A DNA stretch of 64,000 nucleotides from Adiantum capillus-veneris (GCA_014529385.2 CM043957.1:66480003-66544002); one strand, 5' to 3'; positions 1 through 12,373 are shown, counted from the stretch's first letter. The notes: generated from the letters alone by a model not told the origin. Translations and numbers: made by a program.

Positions 1-584
1 TCAGTTGAGGTGACATCAGTTGAGCCAGAGACTGATGCATTGTTCTATGATACGTTTGATATATTTGAGGGTGACAGTGTCCTTCAAACAGCTTTGTGTG
101 ATTACAGTGGTGCTGATCTTTTAGTTTTGCAGTCATTCTCAGTAGATATGCCTTTACTAGATGATGCTGACATGGTGATGCATAGTAAAGTGGTTCCCGA
201 TGAGGATGCATATGGAACTAAGATTGCTGACATGGATAGGTTGGCACACATAGTGCATGTTTCGTCAGCTTTTGGGCCTCTCATGTATGACCTTTTGGTC
301 TCAAGACTTGATCTTGCTTATGCGGTTGGTGCATTTGCAGTGATTGTCAGTTGTGCGATGGCTGACATTGGCATTGTGCATTGTGGAGCCATGTAGGTCA
401 TCACTCGATACCTACATCAGGAGTGTCATCGTGGCTATAGCCCTAGTGGTATTCATGTTGCACTCACGTGTTTGGAGTGAGACAGTGGGCATAGGTTGAG
501 AGCCGTCTTCTCTCACCTCTTGTACATACTAGTCGTAGGCTAGTCTTCTCGCCACTTATAGGCACAAAGACTTTAGCGGGCGAA
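1..584 (+). pseudogene. Ty1/copia element A, 3' end of pol (RT C-terminus), left part outside window
   Basis: The reading frame from about position 10 contains SSAFGPLMYDLLVSRLDLAYAVG, a degenerate form of the copia reverse-transcriptase C-terminal motif (GSLMY...TRPDIAYAVG), seen here at about 262-330. It continues into IVHCGAM, then a stop at 397-399 where copia proteins usually carry Gln, then ITRYLHQ. After about 'GIHVAL' the frame ends at 478-480 and runs straight into sequence preceding an LTR. The RNase H domain normally present in copia pol is therefore absent. The same truncated 3' organisation is seen in copia element B (17,239-21,042, opposite strand), including a shared 'gttgagagc...tctctcacc' segment. 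RT identity is fairly sure; exact borders are not. The 5' part of the element lies left of the window. Confidence 0.7.
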
Positions 585-657
585 AGTTAGGTAAAGATGG
601 TGTGCCTCACCGTGCTTTGCACATTTTCATTCGGCCAGTGTCCGGCCACCCACATTT

Positions 658-695
658 ATCTCCTTATTCTTTATACATACAAAGAATAAGGAGAT
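658..695. repeat. Perfect 15-bp inverted repeat with 8-nt loop
   Basis: ATCTCCTTATTCTTT at 658-672 is exactly reverse-complementary to 681-695, separated by ATACATAC. It lies inside the inferred copia LTR and could form a stem-loop in the transcript or in DNA. Confidence 0.8.
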
Positions 696-762
696 CTCAC
701 TGATTCTCACAATATTCTCATATAGTGAGATTTGGGAGCTCCACCTCACATCCCTGTGTTGT

Positions 763-763
<1 letters not shown>

Positions 764-846
<83 letters not shown>
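764..846. repeat. (CT)n microsatellite
   Basis: An uninterrupted CT tract of about 83 bp near the end of the copia LTR. Apparent ORFs across it (poly Arg-Glu or Leu-Ser) are translation artefacts. Confidence 0.97.
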
Positions 847-850
<4 letters not shown>

Positions 851-1124
851 TTCACTGCTGCACGCACGCCTACGATCTTATGATTAAACCATAATTTTAC
901 AGGAAGTTGCTGTGAAGCGCCCTTTGATACGCCGAGAGGAGAAGTATGGGTACAAGCATGGACTTGTGGCCCTTTTGACCCAGCTGCTATAGGAGGAGGG
1001 AGAGGCTGTCGACTGGGAGGCATTACGATGAGGGTGACATCCTCCATATATGTTCTTTTTTGTAGATGTGGTCTTCTTGATACAACTGTACTCATTCATT
1101 GTATAAATGTACAATTTCACGCTT

Positions 1125-1690
1125 ATGTTTATGGTTTTGAATTTTGTTTATGATTAAGATTATGGTATGAAAATCAGGTTATGGTTATGGTTTTGCAATT
1201 ATGGTATGGAAATCATGGTATGGTTATGGTATGGCACACATGTTATGGTTATGGTTTGGCAATCAAGTTATGGTTATGTTTTTGCAATGATGATATGGAA
1301 ATCATGTTATGGTTAGAGTTTGGCAATCAAGTTATGGTTATGGTTTTGCAATGATGGTATGGCAATTAGATTATGGTTATGGTTTTGCAAAGATAGTATG
1401 GATGTTATGGTTATGGTATGACAAGCAGGTTATGGTTATGGTGGGACAAACAAGTTATGGTTATGGTTATGGTATGGCAAGCAAATTATGTTTATGGTTT
1501 TCCAAATATGGATTGGCAATCATGTTATGGTTATGGTTTGGCATTCAGGTTATGGTTATGGTTGGTTGCAATGATGGTATGGCTGTTATGGTTATGGTAT
1601 GACAAGTAGGATATGGTTATGGTATGACAAGCAGGTTATGGTTATGGTTATTGTATGGCAAGTGGGTTATGTTTATGGTTTTGCGGTTTT
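1125..1690. repeat. Degenerate TTATGG/GGTATGGCAA minisatellite
   Basis: Dozens of copies of 'ggttatggttatggt' alternate with 'atggcaatca/agcaagtt' spacers for about 550 bp. The basic word is TTATGG, arranged in longer units of about 25-45 bp. All three forward frames read as low-complexity Met-Val or Tyr-Gly repeats, so the ORFs here are not taken as genes. The word is not the plant telomere repeat (TTTAGGG). Confidence 0.9.
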
Positions 1691-2640
1691 CAAGTCATGT
1701 TTTAATTATAGCTAGAAAATCTTCATTCCGTTGTGCCTATGATTTGGGAGTCGACGTTATGGTTATGCTTTTGGAAACTTGTCATGTTTTAGCTTTTGAT
1801 ATTGTGGTTTTGTTATGCTTCGAATTTTGCTAATCTGTACTCACTCCATCTTCAGCGTCAAACTGTAGGTGGAGTCCGGTTGCTTGTGCACTCTTTCTTC
1901 GGGCAAAGAGGCTGTTTCCAACCCTCTCTTTCCAAATTATTTTTTGCAGGTTTGGCCGCCGGTACAGGTATCAGTATATGCATTATAATGCACCTCGAAA
2001 TAGGCATCCATATGGAAAATTAATTTTTGACAGCTATTGGAGCCCATATACCGACGTAAGTTTCATTGCGTGTTCTAACGGTGATATACCGGTGCATATA
2101 TTGATGATACGATGCCGATGGTTATTCCAACACTTATTCCGGGGCTTTTTACTTTTAAAACAAGCTTTGAGTCGTCGGTATTCGTGTCGATTTTTGCACA
2201 ATGTGTTGTAGTGGGGTGGAGGCTCGTGGTGTAGGGTGGTCTGCCATATCTTTTGTCTTCTGTTGTCTCAAACTCACATTAGTAGGTCCTTTACAATTTA
2301 GAGTGCTTTTTCCAAAGTGATTTTAAGGATTTAATAGTAAGGGGATGATTAAAGAGAAAAATCAACTTGGAAATTCTCATAAAATAATAATAAATTAAAA
2401 CTTGGCACCTTTGGAGCGCCAAGAATTGGGAAATATTATGAAGTAAAATCTCTTGCACTAAATATGCCACTTAAAAAATATTCTTTAAGTCTTTGTTAAA
2501 GCTTGAATATTCCGCATTGATTGGCTACATTGATGGGCCACAGTCTATAGTAAATCCTCCCACAAGCAAAATATATTATAGACAATCTTATGATGTTTTT
2601 TTAGTTGGTTTAAAATATTCATGCATGGCTTCTCCAAAAG
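1691..2640. other. No recognisable feature
   Basis: AT-rich unique-looking sequence with only short open frames. I see no domain, repeat border or RNA gene. Confidence 0.5.
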
Positions 2641-2649
2641 TTTATAATG

Positions 2650-4260
2650 CATGACAACACATGACATTATTATGGATAAATTAGTTGTTGAAGGTGATCT
2701 TGTCTTAGCTGCCCATAGGTGATGATGAATATGCCGCCTTTTTGGATACAATCACTCCATTATCAAATAAACAAAGAATTGAAAGATCTTTAGAGATTGG
2801 AAAGAAATCAATTAAAGAACATTTTTGCTAAAGGTTTGGAGGCTATTATTGACCTTAAGAATAAAAGCAAATATCCTTACATACAAAGTGTGCTTTTCCA
2901 GGACAACTTGGGAGAGATCAATAGCCACATGTTTTCAAGATGTCTGTGAAAGGTCCCGGTAGTGGGGTTGATTTGGTTAATAGAATGAGGCCATGTGCCA
3001 ACCTTGAAAATATGTGGATCCATTTTGATCATGTTCTCATCGTGTAAATGGATGGCCAACCATGTCTGCACATGTCTATGACCCGTTTGTACAAGAGTTA
3101 ATCAGACCATTGCTACTTGTGAGTTCACAGTAGAAAACAAGTTTGCTCAAATTGATTTTTGTAAAATGATTAGTAGGGTTGTTGAGGATGCAGGCTTTGA
3201 AAAGCCAGAGTTCAGAGGCTTCATGACTGATGAAGCCAATGCTAATTGAATTGCAGCTCGCACAATTTATTTTGAAGGAGCCAAAACAGTCACACATGGC
3301 AAAGAAAGATTTCTATATGCTTTTCATTGTAAACAGTCTATCGTATGACACACAACCAAGTGTATTCGCCCTTCGTCTCAAGAAGAGCACAAAATCTTAT
3401 GTCGCAAGTGGAGATGTGCTCCTTCTTAGAATCAATCTAACATTTGCAAGGGGGAACTATGTCGCTTTTGGAACCTTGGTCATGCTATTCATGCTGAGAT
3501 TCCATGTTTAAAAACATGGTTGGCTTGGTGGGATGTAAGAGTGTCGCATTGGGGGGCTAGATTTGTGTCCCAAGACAAATCCGATACTTTTGTCCCTAAT
3601 AAAAATCTTTCAGAGACAAGGAATGCGAGCATCTGTTGACTATAAAATATAAGCTAGTGTGGACATGTCTATGGAAATACTGCAAAGTGTAAAATATAAC
3701 ACATATCTTAAAGGTGTCCGTACATTTGTGGGACCATGCTTAGAAAACTTGGAAGAGTGCTTTATGTATTGTGCTTTCGGAATGCGAGCATCTGTTGACT
3801 ATAAAATATAAGCTAGTGTGGACATGTCTATGAATATACTGCAAAGTGTAAAATATAACACATATCTTAAAGGTGTCCGTACATTTGTGGGACCATGCTT
3901 AGAAAACTTGGAAGAGTGCTTTATGTATCGTGCTTTCGGAACATCAACTACAAAACAACTTGTTGATTATGCTAATGTTTCAATGAAGGAATTGGGTTTT
4001 AATTGTGCTAAAATGAATAGAATTCCCATAAGAGAGAAGAGCATTAGAAAAAAGAGTCCTATCTTTGTTGATGCATAAGTGTAACATGATGAGGAAAACC
4101 ATAGGCCTGAATTTATCACAAAAGCTGTTGACATTGGTAGTTCTTGACAACGAAGAGATGAAGCTCATGATGTAACTAGTTCTTGGCTTGAGATGAGAAT
4201 AGCCAAGAGTATGTGGGCAATAAGACACACAAAGCCGGGGTCCAAGGCTACATGCTTTGG
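2650..4260 (+). pseudogene. Broken coding remnant of an unidentified, probably transposon-derived protein
   Basis: Several consecutive forward frames carry protein-like sequence broken by stops and shifts. They include FAQIDFCKMISRVVEDAGFE, then GFMTDEANANW at about 3217, an 'FHCKQSI' stretch, then WWDVRVSHWGARFVSQDK near 3520 and PNKNLSETRNAS near 3600, and DMSMNILQSVKYNTYL at 3818. The order (acidic 'DEA.ANW', 'FHxKQS', 'HWGxxFVSQD', 'NLSET') suggests a single ancestral protein of at least 400 residues. My impression is of a transposase-like repeat protein, but I cannot name the family and assign no function. Stops interrupt every domain-sized block, so it is a pseudogene. It is interrupted internally by the 159-bp duplication at 3622-3939. 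Confidence 0.4.
3622..3939 (+). repeat. Tandem duplication of a 159-bp unit
   Basis: 3622-3780 and 3781-3939 are near-identical head-to-tail copies beginning AATGCGAGCATCTG and ending GCTTTCGG. Differences are 'ggaaatac' versus 'gaatatac' and 'tattg' versus 'tatcg'. 159 is 53 codons, so the duplication keeps the frame of the surrounding remnant. Confidence 0.95.
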
Positions 4261-5154
<894 letters not shown>

Positions 5155-6598
5155 CACAACCACGCTACCCTCATGACATCCTTGAGGCTACTACCATAGC
5201 ATAGAGCAACACCTTTACGCTTAAACTTAAGTTGAAGCCTCGCTTGCATATGCTTGTGTAGCACTAGGGTGCAAGGCTAGCCTCATGACATCCTTGTGGC
5301 TACCAAGGGCATGGAATAACACCTTTAGGCTCAAAGTTAGGTTCAAGTCCCAACTGCATATGCTAGTGTAGGACAACCATGCAAGGCTAGCCTCATGACA
5401 TAGCTACCAATGGTAGAGGATTGAGCATAAGTTCAAGATTTGCCTACATATGCTAGTGTAGCACTATTGTGCAAGGCAATAGTCTCATGGCATCCTAGTG
5501 GCTTTCAAGGGTATCGAGCAACACCTTTAGGTTTGAACTTAAGTTTGAGCCTTGTTGGTATATGCTAGTGTAGCACTAGGATGCAATGCTAGCCTAATGA
5601 CATCCTCGTGGCTACCAAGGACATAGAATAGGCTGGAACTTAAGCTAAGCAGGCTCAACTGCATATGCTATTGTAGCACTAGGGTAAGGGTAGCCTCATG
5701 ACATCCTTGTGGCTACCAATGGCAAGAGGCTCAAACTTAAGTTCGCTAGTGTAGCACTATTGTGCAAGGCCACTGCCTCATGACATCCTTGTGGATACAA
5801 AGGGCATACAACATCACCTTTAGGCTCAAACTTAACTTTGAGCCTCATATGGCTAGCATTTAAGATGAGCCTCATAACGTCCTTATGGCTATGACATCCT
5901 TGTGGCTACCAAGGGCAAGATAGTATAGCAGTAGCATGCAAGGCTAACATCATGACATCCTTGTGGCTACCAAGGACAAATATTAACACCTTTAAACAAA
6001 AACTTAAGTTTGAGCCCCAACTAAATATGCTAGTATAAAACTAGGGTGCAAGGCTAGCCTCATGACATCCTTGTAGCTACAAAGGGCAAGAGGCTCACCT
6101 GCATATGCTAGTGTAGCACTATCGTGCGGCATACTTGTGGATACAAAGGGTATAGAACAACACCTTTAGGATTAGACTAAATCTCGAGCCTTGCTTGCAT
6201 ATTCTAGTGTAGCACTAGGATGAAAGGCTAGCCTCTTGACATCCTTGTCTCTACCAAGGGCATATAATAGCACCATGAGGCTCAAAATTGAGTTTGAGTC
6301 TCAAGTGAATATGTTAGTGTAGAACTAGGATGTAAAGCTAGCCTCATGACATCCTTATGGCTACCAAGGGCATAAAACATCACTTTTAGGCTCAAACTTG
6401 AGCTTATTCTAGTGTAGCACTACCATGCAAGGCTATCTTCAAGATATCCTTCTGGCTACCAAAGTCATAGAGCTTCACTTTTAGGATCAAAATTAAGTTA
6501 AAGCCTTGCATATGCTAGTATAGCACTAGCTTGTAAGGATAACCTCATGACATCCTTGCGGCTAGCAGCACCTTCTGGCTCAAACTTAAGTTTGGGCT
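5155..6598. repeat. Satellite array, unit about 110-125 bp with palindromic core
   Basis: At least ten degenerate copies repeat the order GCATATGCTAGTGTAGCACT, then GCAAGGCTAGCCTCATGACA, then TCCTTGTGGCTACCAAGGGC, then 'aacacctttaggctcaaacttaag'. Several units are truncated or deleted. In the best units the last part is a perfect or near-perfect palindrome with half-arm AGGCTCAAACTT, for example around 5822-5846. The array is cut at 6598 by the gypsy element A and resumes for a few bases after 23,080 ('ccttgcttgcacatg'). Confidence 0.9.
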
Positions 6599-6858
6599 TG
6601 TTAACCCATGATGCTGTTATCATTCTTTTGTGTATATGCTTAGTCATGGACTGGGCTTGTTGGTCCAAGAGGTTTATAGTAGAAAGATGGTGATCGTCGA
6701 TGAAAGAGGCACCAGACCCATTTAGCACTAACTGACAAAATATGGGCGTCCATATGTGAAAAGGACAGCAAGTCCTAGATAAGGCGGTAAACTAGGGTTT
6801 TCAAGGGATTCTGAATGCACAAGATTTTCTCTGGCTTCACATTTTCTTGCCTAACTAT

Positions 6859-6955
<97 letters not shown>

Positions 6956-7166
6956 ATCGGCAAGCAGGACAACATGGAGAAGGATGAGCAACAACACGGT
7001 GGCGTCTTCTTCTTTGAACACACATGGAGTCCCTCCGCGATAGCACTATAGGAGGTGAGTGACACACCGTCCTGTAGACGGAGAGCTTGTTTTCACAATT
7101 GTCATGTTGTGTGCTTGTAGCCCTACGGCTTGCACACAACGTATAGCAAGTCCCTAGAAGTAGACA
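6599..7166 (+). repeat. 5' LTR of gypsy element A
   Basis: 568 bp, TG...CA ends, with strong similarity along its whole length to 22,533-23,080. It contains a (GA)n tract at 6861-6954. The 20-bp length difference between the two LTRs is almost entirely the GA tract (94 versus 75 bp). Confidence 0.88.
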
Positions 7167-8246
7167 TTTTTAGCACCTTTATCTGGAAATTGCTCTACGC
7201 CAAGCTCCACCTGTAGCTTGCATACTGCATTGCTGAGGTTAATGTTTCCTTTTGTTTACAGAGAAAGGTTGGGAAGAGTGGGTGTGTGTGGTTGTTTTTG
7301 CAGATCTGGAAGTAGATCCGGTGAAGTTGGCACTGTATTTTTTAATTTTCTGTTAAAATTGTTTTTGCTTTAGATTTGTGTGCCTAGGTATTGTATTTTT
7401 ACAAATCTAAATTTTTGTTGCATTCGTACAAATCTGTATTTTTGTAATTTTGCATTTCAGTAATTCTAAAATTCCACATTTTCAACAAAACAAAAAAATA
7501 AAAAGGGAAAAAAGAAAAAAAAACCAAAAACGCCCAGACAGTTTTTGAATTGACAAAAAACAACTAGCCCTTGAGCATTTGAAAAAGAAAAGACCCCATT
7601 AGCCCCAACCTTGGTCCCGATCTCGATCTTTGATATATCTATATAGGAAGAGGAGACCTCCATTGCTTCCTTTCAAATGAAGGAGTAGAGTACCTAATAC
7701 TATATATATACCCCAAGTCTAGAGGTCAAAAGGAAGCATGTGGGATTTAGGCTTCATCCTTTCTTTCCACTACCTTCCTTGGACTTCCCCCCTTTTTTGC
7801 CTACATGCCCAAATAGAATTTGACTATTTTGGGGGTCATGAGAGTTTTTGGTGGCTGAATCATGTGCTATAAAGTATGCCAAATTCCTCTAAACGATGCG
7901 CTCATTTTCAGCTATTACACGACCTATTCCGTCTCACACACATAAAAGGGGTAAAAAAACCCCCAAGTAAAACGACCAAAATCTCTAATGGCAAGACCTC
8001 TTAGAGTACTCATCACTCAACACTTTTGGGATACGCCCCTCACATGTATTTGCACTCTGGACAAGTGATAGAGTCCAATCCATTAGAGAGTGCCTTCAAT
8101 TGCACGGGAACCCATTATCCATCCACATTATGTTACGGGCCTTCGGTTGGAACCCAAGGTAGTTGAACTCAAGACCCTTATATCGCATCTAGTTACTCTT
8201 CCTCTGACTACGAAATCATGGAGGATATCCTACACAAAAACCTGAA
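7167..8246 (+). other. Untranslated leader of gypsy element A
   Basis: About 1.1 kb between the 5' LTR and the first gag frame. It is T-rich at first, with a short A-rich stretch at 7490-7530. No tRNA-complementary primer site is evident directly after the LTR: the sequence starts TTTTAGCACC, not TGG. No ORF of note. Confidence 0.6.
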
Positions 8247-11200
8247 ATGTCAAGTCAAGACATGGATGCCTTTGCCCCAGGGCATGGGTCTAGTGTGTTT
8301 AGCCGCTTAAAAGAGATTTTTAGTCGAGCCATCGGTTCAGAGCCCACAACTAGTGAAGTGAATGAGGGCAATGGGGAGGTAGATTTGCCTTTCACTTATC
8401 ATGTAGACCCTGTACTCCCCAAGGGTGCCCATGTTGACATCCTACCTACTTCATTCATTAAAGACCCTACTAAGCCATCACCCGCTGAGGTTCTACTACC
8501 CGATGGTAGGAGTCTTGCCGAAGTGCAAGAGATTGAATGATAAATGCAAGCAATGAGGGAGAGGGAAATTGAGAACCTACAAATTCTAAAACAAAGGCAA
8601 GCCATGAAAGCGAGGACCCCTATGACAACAACCATGCCAGCCAAGCAACCGAGTGCTCCCAAGATAACAGTCACACAAGGCGATGTGCAGCCTTAATGCT
8701 TCCACTTCAAGGGGAACCTCCAGCACTCCAAGCTTAGAGGGGATATTTCTAACAAAAAAATGGGAGTATGAACTACAAATTGAGACATTGACCGAACTGT
8801 ACATAGGCTGCACATACCCTGTGGGTGGGTAGAGGTGGTACAATCCACATTTGGAGCCACAAGTTTAGAGGAGCAACAACGGATGATTTGTGATGTCATC
8901 CATGGTGCCGTCCAATTAGGGAGGCAAGACAAGGGAATTAACATTTCTTTGACGGGTCCTATAAGATTCTTGGATACGGGAAAGGCCAAACGACCAACCC
9001 TATCACAAATGGAGACTCCCTTAGTAAGTCCCATTGATCCTTCATATGTTGTTTTTCCTAGAGTCTCGATACCCTCTGAATCCACAAGCAATAGTTTCAC
9101 ATTCCCAAATTTAGCTCATCTTTCCCTCAAAAAATCTATGGATACTATGCCTATCCCACCAAAAAGTACACCTTGGAACTCATTCGTGAGTAAAGCACCA
9201 CTACATAGTAGCACAATGCCCACAACAATACCTACAAGTGAAACTAATCATATGTACCTATGGGCCCTCATGTATCTCCCTCACCCCTGATTGTTTCAAC
9301 AGACTACACTCCACAACCACCCTATCCAAGTACTTATCCTAGTGGAGCCATACCAGCTAGTATTAACATGTCATATCCTATGTTTACTATGCCTACTAGG
9401 GCCACACATATGAACTTTGGGCCACCACATGGCATAACACCGTACCCACCTTGGGACCCAAGGATCACCCGTATGCCTAACCCAATGCCAACCCCCATTC
9501 CACATGCAGTCTCAAGAGCGCCTATCTCCACTATACCTTCTCACTTGGGTGACTTGGTAACATTTGCTCAAGCTATCGGTTGATCTATTGCTAAAAATAT
9601 ATGTAACATGCATGATAGAGAGACTAGAAGTAAGGCAATACAAGTGGCCTACAAGTAAGGTAGTATAAGTACAAGTACAAGGACAGGGATGTTAGAAATC
9701 ATATTGAGGTATTTGAGCACGTATGTGATTCCCTGGAAGAGCACAATGAACTGCATAAATGCAAAGCTTTGAGCTTGACTCTAAGTGGGAAGGCAGGGGA
9801 TTGGTATAGGACCTTAAGGATGGAAGATAAAACAATTTACCCTACTATTCAAAGGTTGTTTCTAAAGGACTATATACGAGAGGGAGTGCTTTGGGGTGAA
9901 GCGTGGGTGAAGCATCTCAACTCCAAAAAGGCCAAAGAGAGGAAGGGGAGTCATTGAGAGACTTTTTAGTCGCTTGAAGAATTTGAATTCTCATTGTAAT
10001 CCAAATGAGCACTTCATGATAGATTCAATAGGGGACTACGCCATGAGTGTTGAGATAGGCATGGGACATCCCTCTACACCTCATTTGAGTTGATGTTGAC
10101 ACCTTAGTATATTTGCTGTAAACACAAGAATAAGCCATGTATAGGCATTTGTGCCAGCCGTGTAATATCGAGGCCCTATATAAAGCCTTGTGCTGTACAT
10201 ATAGTATAGGCTATGAAATATGATATCCTACTTTTGTGTGTACATCAATTTTTCCCTTTAGTGGTAGTGCATCTTTTATTAAGTGTGTGCAGCTCACTGT
10301 GTAACAATGGAGCCTTTCAACTTTGAACCTCCTTGAGCTCCCTTTCCCCTCCCGATCCTTACAATGAGGATATCTATAATGGCCTAGTCATTATAGTTAT
10401 CACAACTTGGGAAGCAGTCACTACCAATGCAATCCTATCGGAGGGCAATTTAATATTTCAAGGAGAAAGAGTGTCTGTTGAGCCTAAATCTACTAGCTCG
10501 CAAGCATCGGGGCATGAGCCTATGACCATAAAGCCTATTGTTAAAGAGCTAAAGATATATGAGATGGCTTTAGCAGATCTCAGCAAGGCCATTCAAGAAA
10601 GTCTTAGAGATAATCATGCTTCAAAAAACAATCATATGTATCCAAGAAGGGAACAACAATGGTGCTTAGTTTTCTTTGGTCCACATAACACTAGTGCATG
10701 CCCTACATTTAGAGTAAAATTCAATGGGAATTGCAATGCATGTGGTAGGTACAATCACCAAGCTAAGGGTTGTATAATTCTCAAATGTGTGATGGTGAAT
10801 AGACCACCCTTGACATGGATGGATTCACCTCATGTTCCTGCATTGATGCTTGCCCCATCTAGCTGCTGTTGAAAAAATACAGCAACACATAGTTCATAGA
10901 GCCCAAAATGTTGCTCAGGCTACACCGCTACCACCTCCAGTGCTAGGACCATAGCCCTCACATCCAAGATTCACCCCTGTGAATCATATGGGTTGTGAGC
11001 CATCTAGTGCTTGTTTGGAAGGCTGTCAGGAAGATATAGACCCTAATACTGCCTATGTGATGGATGCACTTGAAGAGTGTCCACAATACTACATGGAGGA
11101 CTATTGTAAACCTGTTTATCAAGTAGATGCTCTTGTAACAAGAGTCCAAAATATCAATCTCATTGCCAAGAGACCACCTCTTCAATGTTATGAGTGTGTG

Positions 11201-11837
11201 GAGGTCCACATTGTGTAGTTGAGTGTCCTATTAGACTACAAAAGAATGCCATAGTAGTGCATACCAATCAAGGGAGCACATCTACAATGACGATACTCAT
11301 GTGTAATCGATGTGGCATAGATCATCTAATTTCCCAATGTCCTAATAATCCAAATTCACTAAGGATCGTACCATTGAAGTTAATTGAGATTATTGAGGTA
11401 CCATCACAAAGTACACCGGTGGTACCAGTAAATGTACTCACAAGATCGATGCTCCAAAACCGAAATTATATTCTTAAAGAAAGATACATGGCATCAATTT
11501 CCCAATCCAAGAAGAATAAAAAAACACAAAGGAAGAGATCACAAAGGGTAACAAAGTCGCGAACCCTAGTTCAAAGACTAACATAGGGACTGGTGACAAC
11601 CCCATGTATATGAACAACGCTGAAAATGATTCTGATTCAAGTGAGACCATGGAGACTAAAAAGACCATTAGAAAAAAACAAAAGGAGGATCATGATGAGC
11701 CACAATGGACACAACCCATGGAACATAGGAAGAAGATCGGAACTTACCCAAACACTATAGAGGAGATTGAGCGAGTTAAACAATTAAGGATTTTGGTAGA
11801 TGGGACCCAAAGGGAGCTAGAATCAACACCTAGGTAG
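8247..11837 (+). pseudogene. gag: gag region of gypsy element A
   Basis: A chain of overlapping or adjoining forward frames (8247-8540, 8835-9290, 9260-9583, 9769-9957, 10,333-10,872, 10,979-11,218, 11,194-11,586, 11,604-11,837). It starts at an ATG-like MSSQDMDAF and includes a capsid-type motif LSGKAGDWYRTL at about 9772, followed by 'ESLRDFLVRLKNLN'. Two zinc knuckles of the form CX2CX4HX4C follow: CNACGRYNHQAKGC at about 10,732 and CNRCGIDHLISQC at about 11,300. This fits the nucleocapsid part of a Ty3/gypsy Gag, which packages element RNA in the virus-like particle. A Pro/Met/Thr-rich stretch occupies about 9130-9540. Stops and frameshifts show it is not functional. The 243-bp insertion at 10,090-10,332 splits it. 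Confidence 0.75.
10090..10332 (+). mobile_element. 243-bp insertion in gag flanked by TTGAG direct repeats
   Basis: TTGAG occurs at 10,085-10,089 and 10,333-10,337. Removing one copy plus the intervening 243 bp restores a continuous gag frame (…HPSTPHL then SSLSPPDPYNED). The insert contains a TATA-like CCTATATAAAG near 10,176 and a TG...CA segment (about 10,094-10,306). It resembles a short solo LTR (TRIM-like), although its exact ends are not TG/CA. Confidence 0.6.
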
Positions 11838-12373
11838 ATCCAAATTACAGACACAATGTTTCCTACACAAAATCAACTTCACAAAGACCATAGACCACTA
11901 GCCATACCTAGTGTCATCCGAGAAGAAAGTGACTTTTAAAGTCATTGGGAAGTGGACGTACTCCCTTTTTGTTGGAGAGAATGTGTATAGAGGGATTAAC
12001 TGACCCTATTAAAGAAATGGAGATCCGATCTTTCCCATGTCAAGGGTCCAAAGCCCAAAAATTTCCGTTAAATATTGCCAAATTTATGGATTTCATGGCT
12101 TCAAAAGTTAGAAACACCATTATGTCTAAACTATACGGAGACCCTGAGCTATTCCTAGCTCTTTGAGCTTTCCTCAATAAAGAACTGAAGGTCGGGTTAC
12201 CACAATTTGCACCGCTAGATAGGTCTAATGAAGTTCCCGTAGAGGAGGAAACCATAGATCCACAACCCAACCTGGATGAGCACTCTGTTGTTGAAATACC
12301 TGTTAACAAGTTGTGATAGTACTTTGAAGGCGATGAATCCAATACGGCCCTACCAATCACTACCAAAGGATTA

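Larger units (their letters stand above)
585..854 (+). repeat. 3' LTR of copia element A, expanded by (CT)n
   Basis: The segment aligns by eye with the copia LTRs at 23,839-24,051 and 17,239-17,430: a start near 'gttaggtaaagatggtgtgcctc' sites matching 'gttggggtaaatgcggtgtgcc', and an end in ...ccatcttca. A purine-rich 'tagcgggcgaa' just before it could be the polypurine tract. The end is inflated by an 83-bp CT tract. The first two bases look like AG instead of TG, so the border is approximate. The matching 5' LTR would be outside the window, so a target duplication cannot be tested. Confidence 0.5.

Noticed and set aside
718-1095. Long ORF with poly Arg-Glu on the minus strand
   Set aside because: It is the translation of a (CT)n microsatellite; flanks lack coding features.
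1309-1602. Tyr-Gly-rich and Met-Val-rich ORFs
   Set aside because: Every frame across the TTATGG minisatellite is open; composition reflects the repeat only.
1125-1690. Interstitial telomere
   Set aside because: The word is TTATGG, not TTTAGGG or the TTAGGG variants.
5155-6598. Regularly spaced repeats resembling a CRISPR array
   Set aside because: Units are contiguous degenerate satellite monomers with no unique spacers, in plant-type DNA without cas-like genes.
6599-7166. Two independent solo LTRs at 6.6 and 22.5 kb
   Set aside because: The right copy has a polypurine tract before it and the outer flanks rebuild one satellite unit, so they are a pair.
7167-7200. Primer-binding site after gypsy A 5' LTR
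   Set aside because: The sequence begins TTTTAGCACC; a TGGAAATTGC word 15 nt in does not match a tRNA 3' end I recognise.
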